The notes under the pieces are model-generated. The model saw only the letters and a list, made by a program, of their open reading frames with translations, had not been told where the DNA came from and did no database searches. DNA of 64,000 nt from Pseudomonadota bacterium (lineage in GTDB: Bacteria; Pseudomonadota; Gammaproteobacteria; Burkholderiales; Burkholderiaceae_B): assembly GCA_023387815.1 (NCBI GenBank), contig JAEWHK010000006.1, positions 62,001 through 126,000 on the forward strand. The letters are read 5' to 3'. Shown piece after piece: positions 17,377-27,268 of this stretch. The first letter of the stretch is position 1. Each line of letters starts with the position of its first letter. The position numbers and the translations under genes are program-made.

Positions 17377-17865
17377 TTACGAGCCAGCGGTGTCGCGAAT
17401 GGCGCCATATCGTGCTTCCAGATCTTTGCGCAGCGCCCGGCGCATTTTGGCGGCCTCGTAGCGGCATTGTTCCAGGTCGTTGGCGGGCGACAGCGGCGGT
17501 ACGGTAACTGTATTTCCTTCGTCATCCACCGCCACCATGGTGAAAAAACAGCTGTTTGCATGACGAATCTGCTTGCTGCGGATGTTTTCGGTCACAACCT
17601 TGATGCCGATTTCCATCGACGTATTGCCAGTGTAATTGACCGAGGCCAGAAATGTTACGAGTTCGCCCACATGAATGGGTTGACGGAACATGACCTGATC
17701 CACGGAAAGCGTCACCACATAACGGCCGGCGTACCGGCTCGCACAGGCGTAGGCCACCTGGTCCAGCAATTTGAGGATCGTACCGCCGTGGACATTGCCG
17801 GAAAAATTGGCCATATCGGGCGTCATCAGGACGGTCATGGTGAGTTGGTGATTGGGCAGGTCCAT
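17377..17865 (-). CDS. Acyl-CoA thioesterase, hotdog fold (YciA-like)
   Basis: Hydrolyses acyl-CoA to free acid and CoA in the cytoplasm. A single hotdog domain fills most of the 162 residues. The signature segment is NFSGNVHGGTILKLLDQVAY, with the active-site Asp in LLDQ, and VTLSVDQVMFRQPIHVGE follows. The C-terminal 30 residues are charged and probably helical. An internal Met (MTVLM) is an alternative start. It is transcribed away from the copper ATPase gene, with a 285-bp divergent region between. Confidence 0.88.
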   Translation of the reverse strand: MDLPNHQLTMTVLMTPDMANFSGNVHGGTILKLLDQVAYACASRYAGRYVVTLSVDQVMFRQPIHVGELVTFLASVNYTGNTSMEIGIKVVTENIRSKQIRHANSCFFTMVAVDDEGNTVTVPPLSPANDLEQCRYEAAKMRRALRKDLEARYGAIRDTAGS

Positions 17866-18084
17866 GGTGTTTTCAGTGGTCTCGGCAATGGGAAAAGAAA
17901 AAAAGAAAAGAGAAAAGCCAGGACTCTACGGGAAATGACACTGGCTTCGGGAAAATGGAAGTGGCCTAGTTTACCGATATTGTCTGCGCTGCGCCATCGC
18001 ATACTGCCTGCAGCCTGCCGCAATGGTCGTCGAATGATCTGCGCCACTGGCGATAAGTATGCCCGATACATGACCAAATGCGCC

Positions 18085-18115
18085 TTGACCTTCCCATCAT
18101 GGTAAGCTTTATAGT
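18085..18115 (+). promoter_or_regulatory. CueR-type copper promoter/operator
   Basis: TTGACC (-35) and TATAGT (-10) are separated by exactly 19 bp, the overlong spacing typical of MerR-family promoters. The spacer carries the dyad ACCTTCCC...GGTAAGCT, close to the CueR box of copA promoters. It lies 36 bp before the copper ATPase start and fits copper-induced activation by the CueR encoded downstream. Confidence 0.88.
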
Positions 18116-18150
18116 GAAAGCACTTGAGCTTTTCTACAGGAAGTTTCGTC

Positions 18151-20451
18151 ATGAACCATTCTATCGCCACACGCAACAGCTTAGCCGCCGTTCCCGCCAA
18201 CAGTGAAGACGCAGGTCGGATGATTGAGCTGTCCGTTGAAGGCATGTCCTGCGCCTCCTGCGTGCGTCATGTTGAAAAAGCACTCGCTGGGGTGGAAGGT
18301 GTGCAGGCGGCAAATGTCAATCTTGCAACGGAACGAGCGCAGGTTCGGATTCCGCAGAATCTGGACACGATGTTACTGACGCAGGCTGTCGAACGTGCAG
18401 GCTATGAGGCGCAGGTGATTGACAATCCGCGTCAAAGCCGCGATCAGCAGGCGCAGAATCGTGCGGCGGAACGCAACCGACTCAAACGTGATCTGATTCT
18501 GGCGGTGATACTGGCCCTGCCGGTATTTGTGCTGGAAATGGGTGCGCATGTCAGTGGCGCATTCCATCACTGGATTGATGAAACCATTGGTACACAGAAC
18601 AGCTGGTATCTGCAGTTTGTCCTTACCACGGCAGTACTGGCCGGACCCGGTCGTCGCTTCTTTGCAAAGGGAATACCTGCATTGCTGCGTATGACACCTG
18701 ACATGAATTCCCTGGTGGCCGTGGGAACGACGGCTGCCTATCTGTTTTCTGTCGTCGCAACGTTCGCGCCACAGTGGTTGCCGGACGGGACTGTGAATGT
18801 ATATTTCGAGGCCGCCGCTGTGATTGTAGCTCTGGTATTGCTCGGCCGATATCTGGAGGCGCAGGCACGGGGCAATACCTCAGAAGCAATCAACCGGCTT
18901 GCGGGCCTGCGTGCCACGACTGCAAATGTGCGGCGTGATGGTACGGTTACCGAAGTGCCTATCGAGAATGTGATTGTCGGGGATGTGATTGAATTGCGCC
19001 CCGGTGAACGTGTTCCCGTTGATGGTGAAGTGATTGAGGGCAACAGTTTTGTCGACGAGTCGATGATCAGTGGCGAACCCATGCCCGTGGAGAAAACGGC
19101 CGGCGCCTCGGTGGTAGGAGGAACAGTGAACCAGAATGGCATCCTCACGCTGCGCGCAACCGGCGTTGGCGCGGATACCGTGCTGTCGCAAATCATCAGT
19201 ATGGTTGAGCAGGCGCAAGGTGCCAAGTTGCCGATACAGACGCTGGTCGATCGCATCACCATGTGGTTTGTGCCCGCCGTCATGCTTGTTGCCGCAATCA
19301 CCTTTGTGATATGGATGCTGGTGGGGCCGCAGCCGGCTATCGGTCTGGCACTGGTCAATGCCGTGGCCGTACTGATAATCGCATGCCCCTGCGCCATGGG
19401 GCTCGCAACGCCGACGTCGATTATGGTGGGGACGGGTCGTGCTGCGCAGATGGGTATTCTGTTCCGGCAGGGTGAAGCCCTGCAAACGCTCATGAATGTG
19501 CGTGTCATTGCAGTCGACAAGACCGGAACGCTGACGAAGGGAACGCCTGAATTAAGCGAGATGGCCTTCACCGAAGGCTATAAGCGGGAACAGGTCCTGG
19601 CGCTGGTCGCTGCTGCTGAGTCCCGCTCTGAGCATCCAATAGCCCGGGCCATTGTGGCCGCGGCGCAAGAAGCGAATCTGAATCTGATGCCTGTTGAGAC
19701 ATTCGAGGCATTGACGGGGCTTGGGCTGCGTGCTCAGGTCGATGGAAAAGCGCTACTCGTCGGCTCTGATAGCCTGATGCGTCAACAGAATCTGGATCCT
19801 TCCGTTTTTGCTGAAACGGCTGAGCGTCTGGCTGACCAAGGCAGAACGCCGCTTTATGTCGCTATCGATAACAAGCTGGCCGCCATTATCACCGTGGGCG
19901 ATAGCATTCGTGATACCACGCCTGAAGCCATCAAAGCCATGCACGAACAGGGTCTCAAAGTGGTCATGATCAGTGGCGACAATCATCGTACGGCGCAGGC
20001 GATTGCTCGTGAACTGGGGATCGATGAGGTGGTGGCGCCGGTCATGCCGGATGCCAAGGCAGAGACGGTGCGGCAGCTGCAGAAAACTGAGGGCGCAGTC
20101 GCTTTTGTGGGTGATGGCATCAACGATGCACCGGCCCTGGCCGTTGCTGATGTCGGTATTGCCATTGGATCAGGTACGGATATTGCCATTGATTCGGCTG
20201 ATGTGGTTCTGATGTCCGGTGATTTATCCCGGGTACCCAAAGCCATTGCGCTGTCGCATGCGACCATGCGCAACATCAGACAGAACCTGTTCTGGGCATT
20301 TATTTATAACGTCGCACTGATTCCTGTTGCTGCGGGTGTGCTGTTTCCTGTCAATGGCACGCTACTTTCCCCCATGTTTGCCGCTGGTGCCATGGCTCTG
20401 TCCAGCGTGTTCGTGGTCATGAATGCACTTCGATTGCGCAGGTTTGTATGA
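18151..20451 (+). CDS. copA: Copper-exporting P1B-type ATPase
   Basis: Inner-membrane Cu(I) efflux pump of 766 residues. One N-terminal metal-binding domain has GMSCASC (C34, C37). The membrane CPC motif is at 412-414 (IIACPCAMGLATP), the phosphorylated Asp is D456 in DKTGT, and SEHPIARAI, the SGEPMPVEK actuator motif and GDGINDAP are all present. Start at 18151 is chosen for the AGGAAG site and because it follows the CueR-type promoter; an in-frame upstream ATG at 18124 lies too close to the promoter. The stop overlaps cueR by 4 bp. Confidence 0.95.
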   Translation: MNHSIATRNSLAAVPANSEDAGRMIELSVEGMSCASCVRHVEKALAGVEGVQAANVNLATERAQVRIPQNLDTMLLTQAVERAGYEAQVIDNPRQSRDQQAQNRAAERNRLKRDLILAVILALPVFVLEMGAHVSGAFHHWIDETIGTQNSWYLQFVLTTAVLAGPGRRFFAKGIPALLRMTPDMNSLVAVGTTAAYLFSVVATFAPQWLPDGTVNVYFEAAAVIVALVLLGRYLEAQARGNTSEAINRLAGLRATTANVRRDGTVTEVPIENVIVGDVIELRPGERVPVDGEVIEGNSFVDESMISGEPMPVEKTAGASVVGGTVNQNGILTLRATGVGADTVLSQIISMVEQAQGAKLPIQTLVDRITMWFVPAVMLVAAITFVIWMLVGPQPAIGLALVNAVAVLIIACPCAMGLATPTSIMVGTGRAAQMGILFRQGEALQTLMNVRVIAVDKTGTLTKGTPELSEMAFTEGYKREQVLALVAAAESRSEHPIARAIVAAAQEANLNLMPVETFEALTGLGLRAQVDGKALLVGSDSLMRQQNLDPSVFAETAERLADQGRTPLYVAIDNKLAAIITVGDSIRDTTPEAIKAMHEQGLKVVMISGDNHRTAQAIARELGIDEVVAPVMPDAKAETVRQLQKTEGAVAFVGDGINDAPALAVADVGIAIGSGTDIAIDSADVVLMSGDLSRVPKAIALSHATMRNIRQNLFWAFIYNVALIPVAAGVLFPVNGTLLSPMFAAGAMALSSVFVVMNALRLRRFV

Positions 20452-20840
20452 ATATCGGTCAAGTATCGGCGGCCAGCGGCGTAAGCGCCAAAATGATCCG
20501 CTATTACGAGAAAATCGGCCTGATCCGGCCGGCAGGTCGCAGTGATGCCGGGTATCGCAAATATACGTCCCAGGATCAGCAGATCCTGTCGTTCATTCGT
20601 CGTGCGCGCGAACTGGGTTTTTCGCTGGATCGAATCAGAACTCTGATGGGACTTTGGGAAGATACCTCGCGCCATAGTGCCGATGTGCAGCAGCTGGCGC
20701 AGCAGTATATCAACGAGCTGGACGAAGATATCGCCAAACTGCGTTCCATCCGGGATGAACTGGCCTATCTGGCAGATCACTGTCATGGTGATAACAGACC
20801 CGACTGTCCGATTATTGAAAGACTTGCTACGGGAGACTGA
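20448..20840 (+). CDS. cueR: Cu(I)-responsive MerR-family regulator
   Basis: Copper-sensing activator of 130 residues. The N-terminal winged helix (MNIGQVSAASGVSAKMIRYYEKIGL) is MerR-type. The two Cu(I)-binding cysteines are at 112 and 120 in DHCHGDNRPDC, the same positions as in E. coli CueR, which separates it from zinc or mercury sensors. Its start overlaps the ATPase stop (ATGA), so sensor and pump share one transcript under the 19-bp-spacer promoter upstream, a self-amplifying copper switch. Confidence 0.95.
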   Translation: MNIGQVSAASGVSAKMIRYYEKIGLIRPAGRSDAGYRKYTSQDQQILSFIRRARELGFSLDRIRTLMGLWEDTSRHSADVQQLAQQYINELDEDIAKLRSIRDELAYLADHCHGDNRPDCPIIERLATGD

Positions 20841-21008
20841 ATACAAGGCTTTCGCGTGCAAATTGCTGCAGATGGCTTAGAATTCAATTGTGATACCGTC
20901 CATGACTGGCAGGAAATGGCATGGACGCCCCCGACCGGGTATATACGAAGCTGAGAAGCCAGGCCGAGGAGGTGTTCAGAATAGGGAAGGATAAATGCGG
21001 AGGCTGCC

Positions 21009-22643
21009 ATGGAAAGCACCAGATTCATCACGCCCGATAATCAGGTCCCTGACCTGAAAAACATTAATGTCTTTGAATGCGATCCGGCACTGCAGCGAGC
21101 GCTGGAAGTCTTTTCTGCCGAGAGTGCAACGCAGGACTGCCGGAATTACGGAAGCAGACTCGGTACGGAAGATGTTATGCAGTTGGCGCAACGAGCCAAT
21201 ACGCATGGGCCGGAACCGGCGCTCTATACTCGCACCGGTGAACGCCAGGACCGCGTCATCTTTGATCCTGCCTGGCACGCACTGCTGGGCATGCTTTTTG
21301 AACAGGGGGTACATTCCTCTGCCTGGCAGGACGGCAAACACGTTCGTCGCGCTGCCCTTTTTTATCTGCATGCGCAGATTGAAGCAGGCAGTCTGTGCCC
21401 GGTTACCATGACTTTTGCCTCTGTCGCAGCGCTGCATGATCAGCCTCTATTCTCGCACCTGGCGCCGCGGATTTTCAGCAAGCGGTACGATGGTTCAGAT
21501 GCCCCTCTTGCGCAGAAGCGCAGCATGATGATTGGCATGGGAATGACTGAGAGGCAGGGTGGGTCTGACGTTAGAAGCAATATCACAGTTGCAATCAATA
21601 ACGGCCAGTATGAATCACAAGCGGCATACGAGCTGCATGGACATAAATGGTTTCTCTCTTCTCCTATGTCCGACGCACATCTGGTGCTGGCCAATGAGGA
21701 CGAACAGCTAAGCTGTTTTTATGTGCCGCGCTGGCGTCCGGATGGAAATCGAAATGGTGTGCGTATTCAGCGACTCAAGGACAAACTGGGCAACCGTTCC
21801 AATGCCAGTGCCGAAGTGCAGTTCGAGGGGGCCTGGGGATTGCGGGTAGGCGAGCAGGGAGCCGGTCTGCCTATGATCCTGCGCATGGTCAATCAGACCA
21901 GACTTGATTGTGTGCTGGGCAGTGCAGGCCTGCTGCGTCAGGCAGTGGTTCTGGCCATTCATCACGTTCGTCATCGTATGGCATTTGGAAAAAGACTGGC
22001 TGATCAGCCGCTGATGCAGTCAGTGCTTGCTGATCTGGCGCTGGAGAGCGAAGCGGCAATGTGGCTGGGCATGGCGTTGGCCAATGCCGTCGCGCATCAG
22101 GATGATCCGCGAGAGGCGGCCCTGCTGCGTATCATGTCGCCAGCAGCAAAATTCTGGGTATGCAAGAGAAGCGTAGCGGCTATCGCCGAGTGTCTGGAAG
22201 TGTGGGGCGGTAATGGCTATGTTGAAGATGCTCCGCTGGCCAGACTGCTTCGTGAGGCGCCGGTCAACTCTATCTGGGAAGGCTCAGGAAACGTGATGTG
22301 TCTGGATGTGCTGCGTGCGCTGTCAAGGCACCCGGAGGCAGCGCAACTGCTGCTCGAGTCATTGACACAGGAAAGCTCGGCGCATCCCTTGCTGGCAGCA
22401 GGTGTGAAGGAACTGACTCTGTGTCTTAACGAAAAGGACGGGCATTTGCAGGCGCAGGCACGCGGCATTACCCAACGGCTGGTGCTGCTGGTTCAGGCAA
22501 ATCTGCTGTACCGGCATGCGCCGACCTGGGTGGCCGATGCATTCGTAAGCAGCCGGTTTGAAGGCAATGCAGCAGTGTTTGGCAACGTTCCGTATGCGGA
22601 AGCGCCCGCCATGCTTGAGCGGGCGTACGTCAGTGCAGCTTGA
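21009..22643 (+). CDS. aidB: AidB-like acyl-CoA dehydrogenase
   Basis: FAD-binding protein of 544 residues in the AidB branch of the acyl-CoA dehydrogenases, linked in E. coli to the adaptive response to alkylation. The diagnostic GMTERQGGSDVRSN segment is near residue 180, LHGHKWFLSSPMSDA follows, and LEVWGGNGYVEDAPLARLLREAPVNSIWEGSGNV lies in the C-terminal helical domain. GGAGG precedes the ATG. The gene ends overlapping convergent ndh by 14 bp. No ada-type gene or Ada box is visible, so a role in alkylation response is inferred only from homology. Confidence 0.9.
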   Translation: MESTRFITPDNQVPDLKNINVFECDPALQRALEVFSAESATQDCRNYGSRLGTEDVMQLAQRANTHGPEPALYTRTGERQDRVIFDPAWHALLGMLFEQGVHSSAWQDGKHVRRAALFYLHAQIEAGSLCPVTMTFASVAALHDQPLFSHLAPRIFSKRYDGSDAPLAQKRSMMIGMGMTERQGGSDVRSNITVAINNGQYESQAAYELHGHKWFLSSPMSDAHLVLANEDEQLSCFYVPRWRPDGNRNGVRIQRLKDKLGNRSNASAEVQFEGAWGLRVGEQGAGLPMILRMVNQTRLDCVLGSAGLLRQAVVLAIHHVRHRMAFGKRLADQPLMQSVLADLALESEAAMWLGMALANAVAHQDDPREAALLRIMSPAAKFWVCKRSVAAIAECLEVWGGNGYVEDAPLARLLREAPVNSIWEGSGNVMCLDVLRALSRHPEAAQLLLESLTQESSAHPLLAAGVKELTLCLNEKDGHLQAQARGITQRLVLLVQANLLYRHAPTWVADAFVSSRFEGNAAVFGNVPYAEAPAMLERAYVSAA

Positions 22644-23931
22644 CCCGCGGCGTGCTTCGCTTTAAAAGCAGCCGGCCCAGCGCAACGGCGCCGGTTCTTG
22701 GTATTCCCAGTATCGTCATATGGTGCATCAAATGCAGGCTCATATACATCAATCGGGCCAGCAGTCCTTCCACAAACAGGCTTTTCCCCGTGAGCACACC
22801 CATCAGGCTGCCCACGCCTTTGTTGTGCCCGACAGAGACCAGTGAGCCATAATCCTTGAAGACAAAGGGCTTGCCTGAAGCGGGGCGGTTTTCAATGCGC
22901 GCGCCCAGTTCTCTGACCAGGTAATCTGCCTGCTGATGTGCGACCTGAGCCCTGGCCGGCAGAAAATGGCCGTCTTCCCACTCCACCTGGGCACAGTCGC
23001 CCATTGCATAAATGGCCGGATCGCTGGTACGCAGCGTTTTGTCAGCAACAATCTGATTGATCCTGTTGGTTTCCAGGCCAAGCTGCGTCAGAAAGCCCGG
23101 CGCCTTGATACCAGCAGCCCAAACAGTCAGGTCTGCCGGGTAACTATTGCCATTGGAATCGGTCACTTCTTTTGCCTGCACCGATGCAACCAGGACAGAC
23201 GTCTTCACCTCAATTCCGCGCTGCTTCAGCAGCTTGCTGGCAGCGGCCGAGGTTTTTTCGGGCAGGGCGGCCAGAATGCGTGGGCTGCCTTCGAGCAGCG
23301 TGATGTGTATATCTTTTTCCGGATTCAGTTCATTGATGCCGTAGAAGCCCAGATCTTTACCGGCCTCCAGCAATTCAGCGGCCAATTCGACACCGGTGGC
23401 ACCACCGCCCACAATTGCAATATTCAATGCGGGGCCGGTGGTTGATGCCTTGCGTTGTTCGGCACTGATCAGTTCCCGCAGGAATTTCAGACGAAATTTT
23501 TCGGCCTGTTCTGTTGAATCCAGCGCGGTCGCAAATTCTTCGGCACCTGGCGTATTGAAGAAGTTGGACCGACTGCCGACAGCCATCACAAGTGTGTCAT
23601 AAGGGATATCTCTGGCAGAGAATATCTCTTCGCCTTCACTGGATACGGATTTGACGTGAATGGTCCGTGCCTGTCGATCAATGCCGTCCATTTCACCTGG
23701 CACGAACGTGAAGCCGTGATCTTTGGCCAGCATCGCGTACGACAAACCTTCACGATGGATATCCAGCGTGCCCGATGCCACCTCGTGCAGTGACGGCTTC
23801 CAGATATGAAAGACACCGGCATCCACCAGAAAGATGTGCCGCGGACCAAATTTGCGTCCGAGCTTGGCCGCCAGTTCAAGTCCGCCTGCACCGCCGCCCA
23901 CTATGACGATCCTGTGTTCCGATATTTCCAT
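22630..23931 (-). CDS. ndh: Type II NADH:quinone oxidoreductase (NDH-2)
   Basis: Membrane-associated, non-proton-pumping NADH dehydrogenase of 433 residues, the usual length. The FAD site is IVGGGAGGLELAAKLG at about residues 10-25, the NADH site is VGGGATGVELAAELL near 170, and YAMGDCAQ near 305 contacts FAD. The C-terminal LMYMSLHLMHHMTILG-like amphipathic segment anchors it to the membrane. Transcribed alone; the 290-bp gap upstream to the ZIP gene contains its promoter region. Confidence 0.9.
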   Translation of the reverse strand: MEISEHRIVIVGGGAGGLELAAKLGRKFGPRHIFLVDAGVFHIWKPSLHEVASGTLDIHREGLSYAMLAKDHGFTFVPGEMDGIDRQARTIHVKSVSSEGEEIFSARDIPYDTLVMAVGSRSNFFNTPGAEEFATALDSTEQAEKFRLKFLRELISAEQRKASTTGPALNIAIVGGGATGVELAAELLEAGKDLGFYGINELNPEKDIHITLLEGSPRILAALPEKTSAAASKLLKQRGIEVKTSVLVASVQAKEVTDSNGNSYPADLTVWAAGIKAPGFLTQLGLETNRINQIVADKTLRTSDPAIYAMGDCAQVEWEDGHFLPARAQVAHQQADYLVRELGARIENRPASGKPFVFKDYGSLVSVGHNKGVGSLMGVLTGKSLFVEGLLARLMYMSLHLMHHMTILGIPRTGAVALGRLLLKRSTPRVKLH

Positions 23932-24221
23932 CGTGATTTCCTGTCAATTCAGTTGAAATAGGAAGAGCCAGTCTCATTCTAGTGGAAAACCATGAGTTTG
24001 ACAGATAAAAACCGCAACATAATGTCCCGATTCGACTGGCCGCGTCCCAAATTTCGGCACATCCGCAAGGGCAATTGCGGGGGCATAGTCGCGTAGGGAA
24101 TTTGTATTCCTGCGCAAAGGCCTATTGACACGATACCTATATCTTTAGTCACCATCCAGGATGTCAGTTTGTTACTATGTGTGGATTCACTACACAGACT
24201 TTCGACATTCGCAAGGTGAAA

Positions 24222-25151
24222 ATGAATAGGCATGACGTAGTTCAGCAGTCGCTGTGGCAGGCTTGGGGTCTGCAGGCCCGCAAGAGCCCCAAGGTTACGA
24301 TGGGTTTGTTGGCGGCAGGCCTTTGCTTGCTGCTTCTGATACTAAGTGGTCTTTATACCGCGTTCACCACAGTGGATGCGTCAGCATTTCATTATGCGCT
24401 GCTCGGTGGCATGGCCGGTTTTGCGGCGACTGCTGTGGGGGCGCTTGCCGCGTTTGCTTTGCGCACGATTCCTGAGCGGGCTCAGGACACGATGCTAGGA
24501 TTCGCCGCCGGGATGATGCTTGCGGCGAGTTCATTTTCACTTCTTCTGCCGGGTCTGGATGCGGCGCAGGATATCATGGGCAATGCAGTCGCGGGCTCCG
24601 CGATTGTTGTGCTGGGTCTGGCCTTTGGTGTGCTGTTGATGCTGGGTCTGGATTTTTTCACGCCGCACATGCACCCGCAGGTTGGTACCCAGGGACCGGA
24701 ATACAAACGGTTGAATGGCGTGTGGCTTTTCGTACTGGCCATTATTTTGCATAACCTGCCCGAAGGGATGGCGATTGGCGTCAGCTTTTCCAAATCGGAT
24801 ATGGCAGTTGGACTGCCGCTGACAACGGCTATTGCCATTCAGGATATTCCAGAGGGGCTTGCCGTGGCGCTGGCCTTGCGGGCTACCGGCATGTCTGCAG
24901 GACGTGCCGTGCTGATTGCTGCCGCTTCGGGTTTGATGGAGCCGCTAGGCGCTATTGTCGGCGTGGGTATGTCCAGCGGCATGGCGCTGGCCTATCCAAT
25001 GAGTCTTGGTCTGGCGGCCGGTGCGATGATATTTGTGGTATCGCACGAGGTGATTCCGGAAACGCACCGCAATGGTCACCAGACCTTTGCAACGATTGGT
25101 CTGATGGCCGGGTTTGCGGTCATGATGTTTCTGGATACTGCTCTTGGCTGA
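24222..25151 (+). CDS. ZIP-family metal transporter
   Basis: Inner-membrane transporter of divalent metals, probably zinc, of about 309 residues. It has eight likely membrane segments and the family metal-site helices HNLPEGMAIGVSFS and QDIPEGLAVALALR. An acidic/His loop (TPHMHPQVGTQ) lies before them. The start at 24222 has AAGGTGA just upstream; an earlier in-frame ATG at 24177 lacks one. Of the GufA/ZupT type; metal specificity cannot be read from sequence. Confidence 0.88.
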   Translation: MNRHDVVQQSLWQAWGLQARKSPKVTMGLLAAGLCLLLLILSGLYTAFTTVDASAFHYALLGGMAGFAATAVGALAAFALRTIPERAQDTMLGFAAGMMLAASSFSLLLPGLDAAQDIMGNAVAGSAIVVLGLAFGVLLMLGLDFFTPHMHPQVGTQGPEYKRLNGVWLFVLAIILHNLPEGMAIGVSFSKSDMAVGLPLTTAIAIQDIPEGLAVALALRATGMSAGRAVLIAAASGLMEPLGAIVGVGMSSGMALAYPMSLGLAAGAMIFVVSHEVIPETHRNGHQTFATIGLMAGFAVMMFLDTALG

Positions 25152-25160
25152 GATTACTGC

Positions 25161-25544
25161 TTACTGAGTAATGACGTGCCACACGTCCTTGACCCCATCG
25201 CCCGTTTTATCTCCAGGCTTGGCGTCTTTCTTGAACAGATACAGCGGCTGGCCTTTATATGTCCACTGTGATTGATCATCGTCCCGCTTGATGACATCGT
25301 AATCGCCTGATTTTTTATCTTCCGCGGTCGCCATCAAAGGAGGCCAGTTTTCGGCACACTGGCCGGAGCATGCGCTTTTTCCTGGCATTTCTTTGTCTTT
25401 ATCGAAGGTATAGAGCGTCATGCCTTTGCTGTCAACGAGGATACCGTTCTCTGCCTTGACGGGAGGCTCTGCTGCGCTGGCAACACTGCCGACCAGACCA
25501 AGACTGGCCACTGCCAGCATGCCCGAAAAAATCACATTCTTCAT
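25161..25544 (-). CDS. Secreted COG4315-type protein with Yx[FWY]xxD repeats
   Basis: Exported 127-residue protein. The start at 25544 is preceded by TTAAGGAGAT, an excellent ribosome site, and opens a signal peptide cleaved near ASAAE. Two copies of the family motif, LYTFDKD and LYLFKKD, surround a CSGQCAENWPP segment with two cysteines. Molecular role is not established. The much longer upstream open frame has no start signals. It is convergent with the ZIP gene, only 9 bp away. Confidence 0.85.
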   Translation of the reverse strand: MKNVIFSGMLAVASLGLVGSVASAAEPPVKAENGILVDSKGMTLYTFDKDKEMPGKSACSGQCAENWPPLMATAEDKKSGDYDVIKRDDDQSQWTYKGQPLYLFKKDAKPGDKTGDGVKDVWHVITQ

Positions 25545-25774
25545 TTCTATCTCCTTAATGATGTTCGCCGGAATCGACGATACACAGCAAAGCATACGCC
25601 TTCCCGTCGATTTTAGATATGACACAGGACGAGGAGTTCCCGTAATTGATGTAACACGAGGTCGGACAAATCCTGTAACACACGCCGTCACGACACAGTA
25701 CGGACTCAATGCAGCGATATAGTGGGGGCTCGTGGCCTTGCTTGCAGTGCCTGTTATCTGGATGCGTCTTTCCT

Positions 25775-26416
25775 ATGAAAAATGAAGAACACTATTTTGA
25801 AGAACACCATTACATTCGCAATACTGAGCAGTTGACCGGCCTTTTCGGACCGGTAGGGGAGGCGTCGCTGAAAAAGGAAGTCGACCATATTCATCCTTTG
25901 TACCGGCCGATGATAGAGGCATCTCCGTTTGCGATCCTGGCAATCAGCGGGCCGGATGGGCTGGACGCCTCTCCACGAGGCGATCCTGCAGGCTTTATCC
26001 ACATTCAGGATGAACATACCCTGCTGCTTCCGGAACGACGTGGCAACAACCGTATTGATAGCCTGCGCAATCTGCTGTCAGATCCGCGTGTCGCGCTGCT
26101 GTTTCTCATTCCTGGTGTGGGCGAGACACTGAGGGTCAACGGCCGGGGGCGCATCAGCGTGGATCCGGCCTTGCTGGCGCAACTGGCCATGAAAGGCAAG
26201 CCGCCGCAGTGCGTCATCGAGATTCATGTGGAGCGTGTCTATTTTCAGTGTGCGCGCGCCATACAACGCTCGGGGCTATGGAATCCGCCAGCAGAGCGGC
26301 AAGATCTGAACGTGCCTTCAGCCGGCAAGATTCTGGCGGGACTGACCAGCGACGGTATCGATGGAGAAAAATACGATCGGGAGCTTCCCGAAAGGCAGCG
26401 CAAGACGCTTTACTGA
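25775..26416 (+). CDS. FMN-binding pyridoxamine-phosphate-oxidase-like protein
   Basis: Split-barrel flavoprotein of 213 residues in the MSMEG_1061-like group of PPOX-fold proteins. The conserved elements are FAILAISGPDGLDASPRGD, LLLPERRGNNRIDSLRNLL, and VALLFLIPGVGETLRVNGRG, which form the FMN-binding barrel. Residues before the chosen ATG at 25775 (MKNEEHYF) in the longer frame are not family-like. Substrate unknown; no clear operon partner. Confidence 0.8.
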   Translation: MKNEEHYFEEHHYIRNTEQLTGLFGPVGEASLKKEVDHIHPLYRPMIEASPFAILAISGPDGLDASPRGDPAGFIHIQDEHTLLLPERRGNNRIDSLRNLLSDPRVALLFLIPGVGETLRVNGRGRISVDPALLAQLAMKGKPPQCVIEIHVERVYFQCARAIQRSGLWNPPAERQDLNVPSAGKILAGLTSDGIDGEKYDRELPERQRKTLY

Positions 26417-26501
26417 GTCATTCGATTTGGCGAGGCAGACCAGAAACAAATTGATTCTCTGAGAAAGCAGTCGATCAGGGTAAACACCATTTATTTCAAA
26501 C

Positions 26502-26518
26502 ATCATACGTATTATGAT
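26502..26518. promoter_or_regulatory. Inverted repeat before the FadR-type regulator gene
   Basis: Perfect ATCATA-CGTAT-TATGAT lies 28 bp before the regulator start, a size and symmetry typical of GntR/FadR operators. Probably autoregulatory; assignment is by position only. Confidence 0.5.
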
Positions 26519-26545
26519 TGTGATAATGAATTGATATTTGTGATT

Positions 26546-27268
26546 ATGAAACCAAGACCAACCATACACGATGATGTGCTGAACAGACTGGGCGCGGATA
26601 TCTGCACCGGCGTCTATTCAGCGGGAAGCACATTGCCTTCAGAGCCGGACCTTTGCGATCTGCTCGGTGTCAGTCGCATTGTTGTGCGAGAGGCGATCAA
26701 GTCTCTGAGTGCGCGCGGGCTTGTTGTCGTTCGACGACGCACCGGCACGCTGGTCCAGCCGCCGGACAGCTGGCAGTTATTCGATCCCAAAGTGGTCGGA
26801 TGGCGTGCGAGTGCGGGAATGGTCGATGAAAAATACATTGCCGATCTTATGGAGTTGCGGCGCGTGATCGAGCCGGCGGCTGCCCGTTACGCCGCCTTGC
26901 GCGCAGGCAGTGAAGACCTGGCCGTCATGCGTCACAATCTTGATGCCATGGCAAATGCCATAAACGGCGTGGGTGAGTACGTGCCGGCGGACGTGGCTTT
27001 TCATGGCGCAATTCTGGACGCGTGTCATAACCAGTTTCTGCGCCATATGCAACAGGCGATCAATGCAATTCTGGAAGTCAGTTTTGATTTGTGCATACAG
27101 GTGCCCGGTGGACCCGCCAGTTCTCAGCCCTTGCATGAGGCGCTGTTTTCAGCTATTTCCTCACGCAATCCTGCGCAGGCCGAGAGTGCTGTACTTGAAA
27201 TCATCGAGCGGGCAGAAATGGATTTGCGCGCCACTGTATCCACTGGTCTTTATCCGGAGCAGCCATGA
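26546..27268 (+). CDS. FadR-type GntR regulator
   Basis: Transcriptional regulator of 240 residues. The winged helix spans about residues 10-70 (LPSEPDLCDLLGVSRIVVREAIKSLSARGLVVVRRRTGT), and the all-helical FCD effector domain follows with DLMELRRVIEPAAARYAA and metal-site histidines such as in VAFHGAIL. The start at 26546 (MKPRPT) is preferred to 26531 by family alignment. Its stop overlaps the next gene by 4 bp, so it likely controls the following sugar-acid cluster in response to a pathway acid. Confidence 0.87.
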   Translation: MKPRPTIHDDVLNRLGADICTGVYSAGSTLPSEPDLCDLLGVSRIVVREAIKSLSARGLVVVRRRTGTLVQPPDSWQLFDPKVVGWRASAGMVDEKYIADLMELRRVIEPAAARYAALRAGSEDLAVMRHNLDAMANAINGVGEYVPADVAFHGAILDACHNQFLRHMQQAINAILEVSFDLCIQVPGGPASSQPLHEALFSAISSRNPAQAESAVLEIIERAEMDLRATVSTGLYPEQP

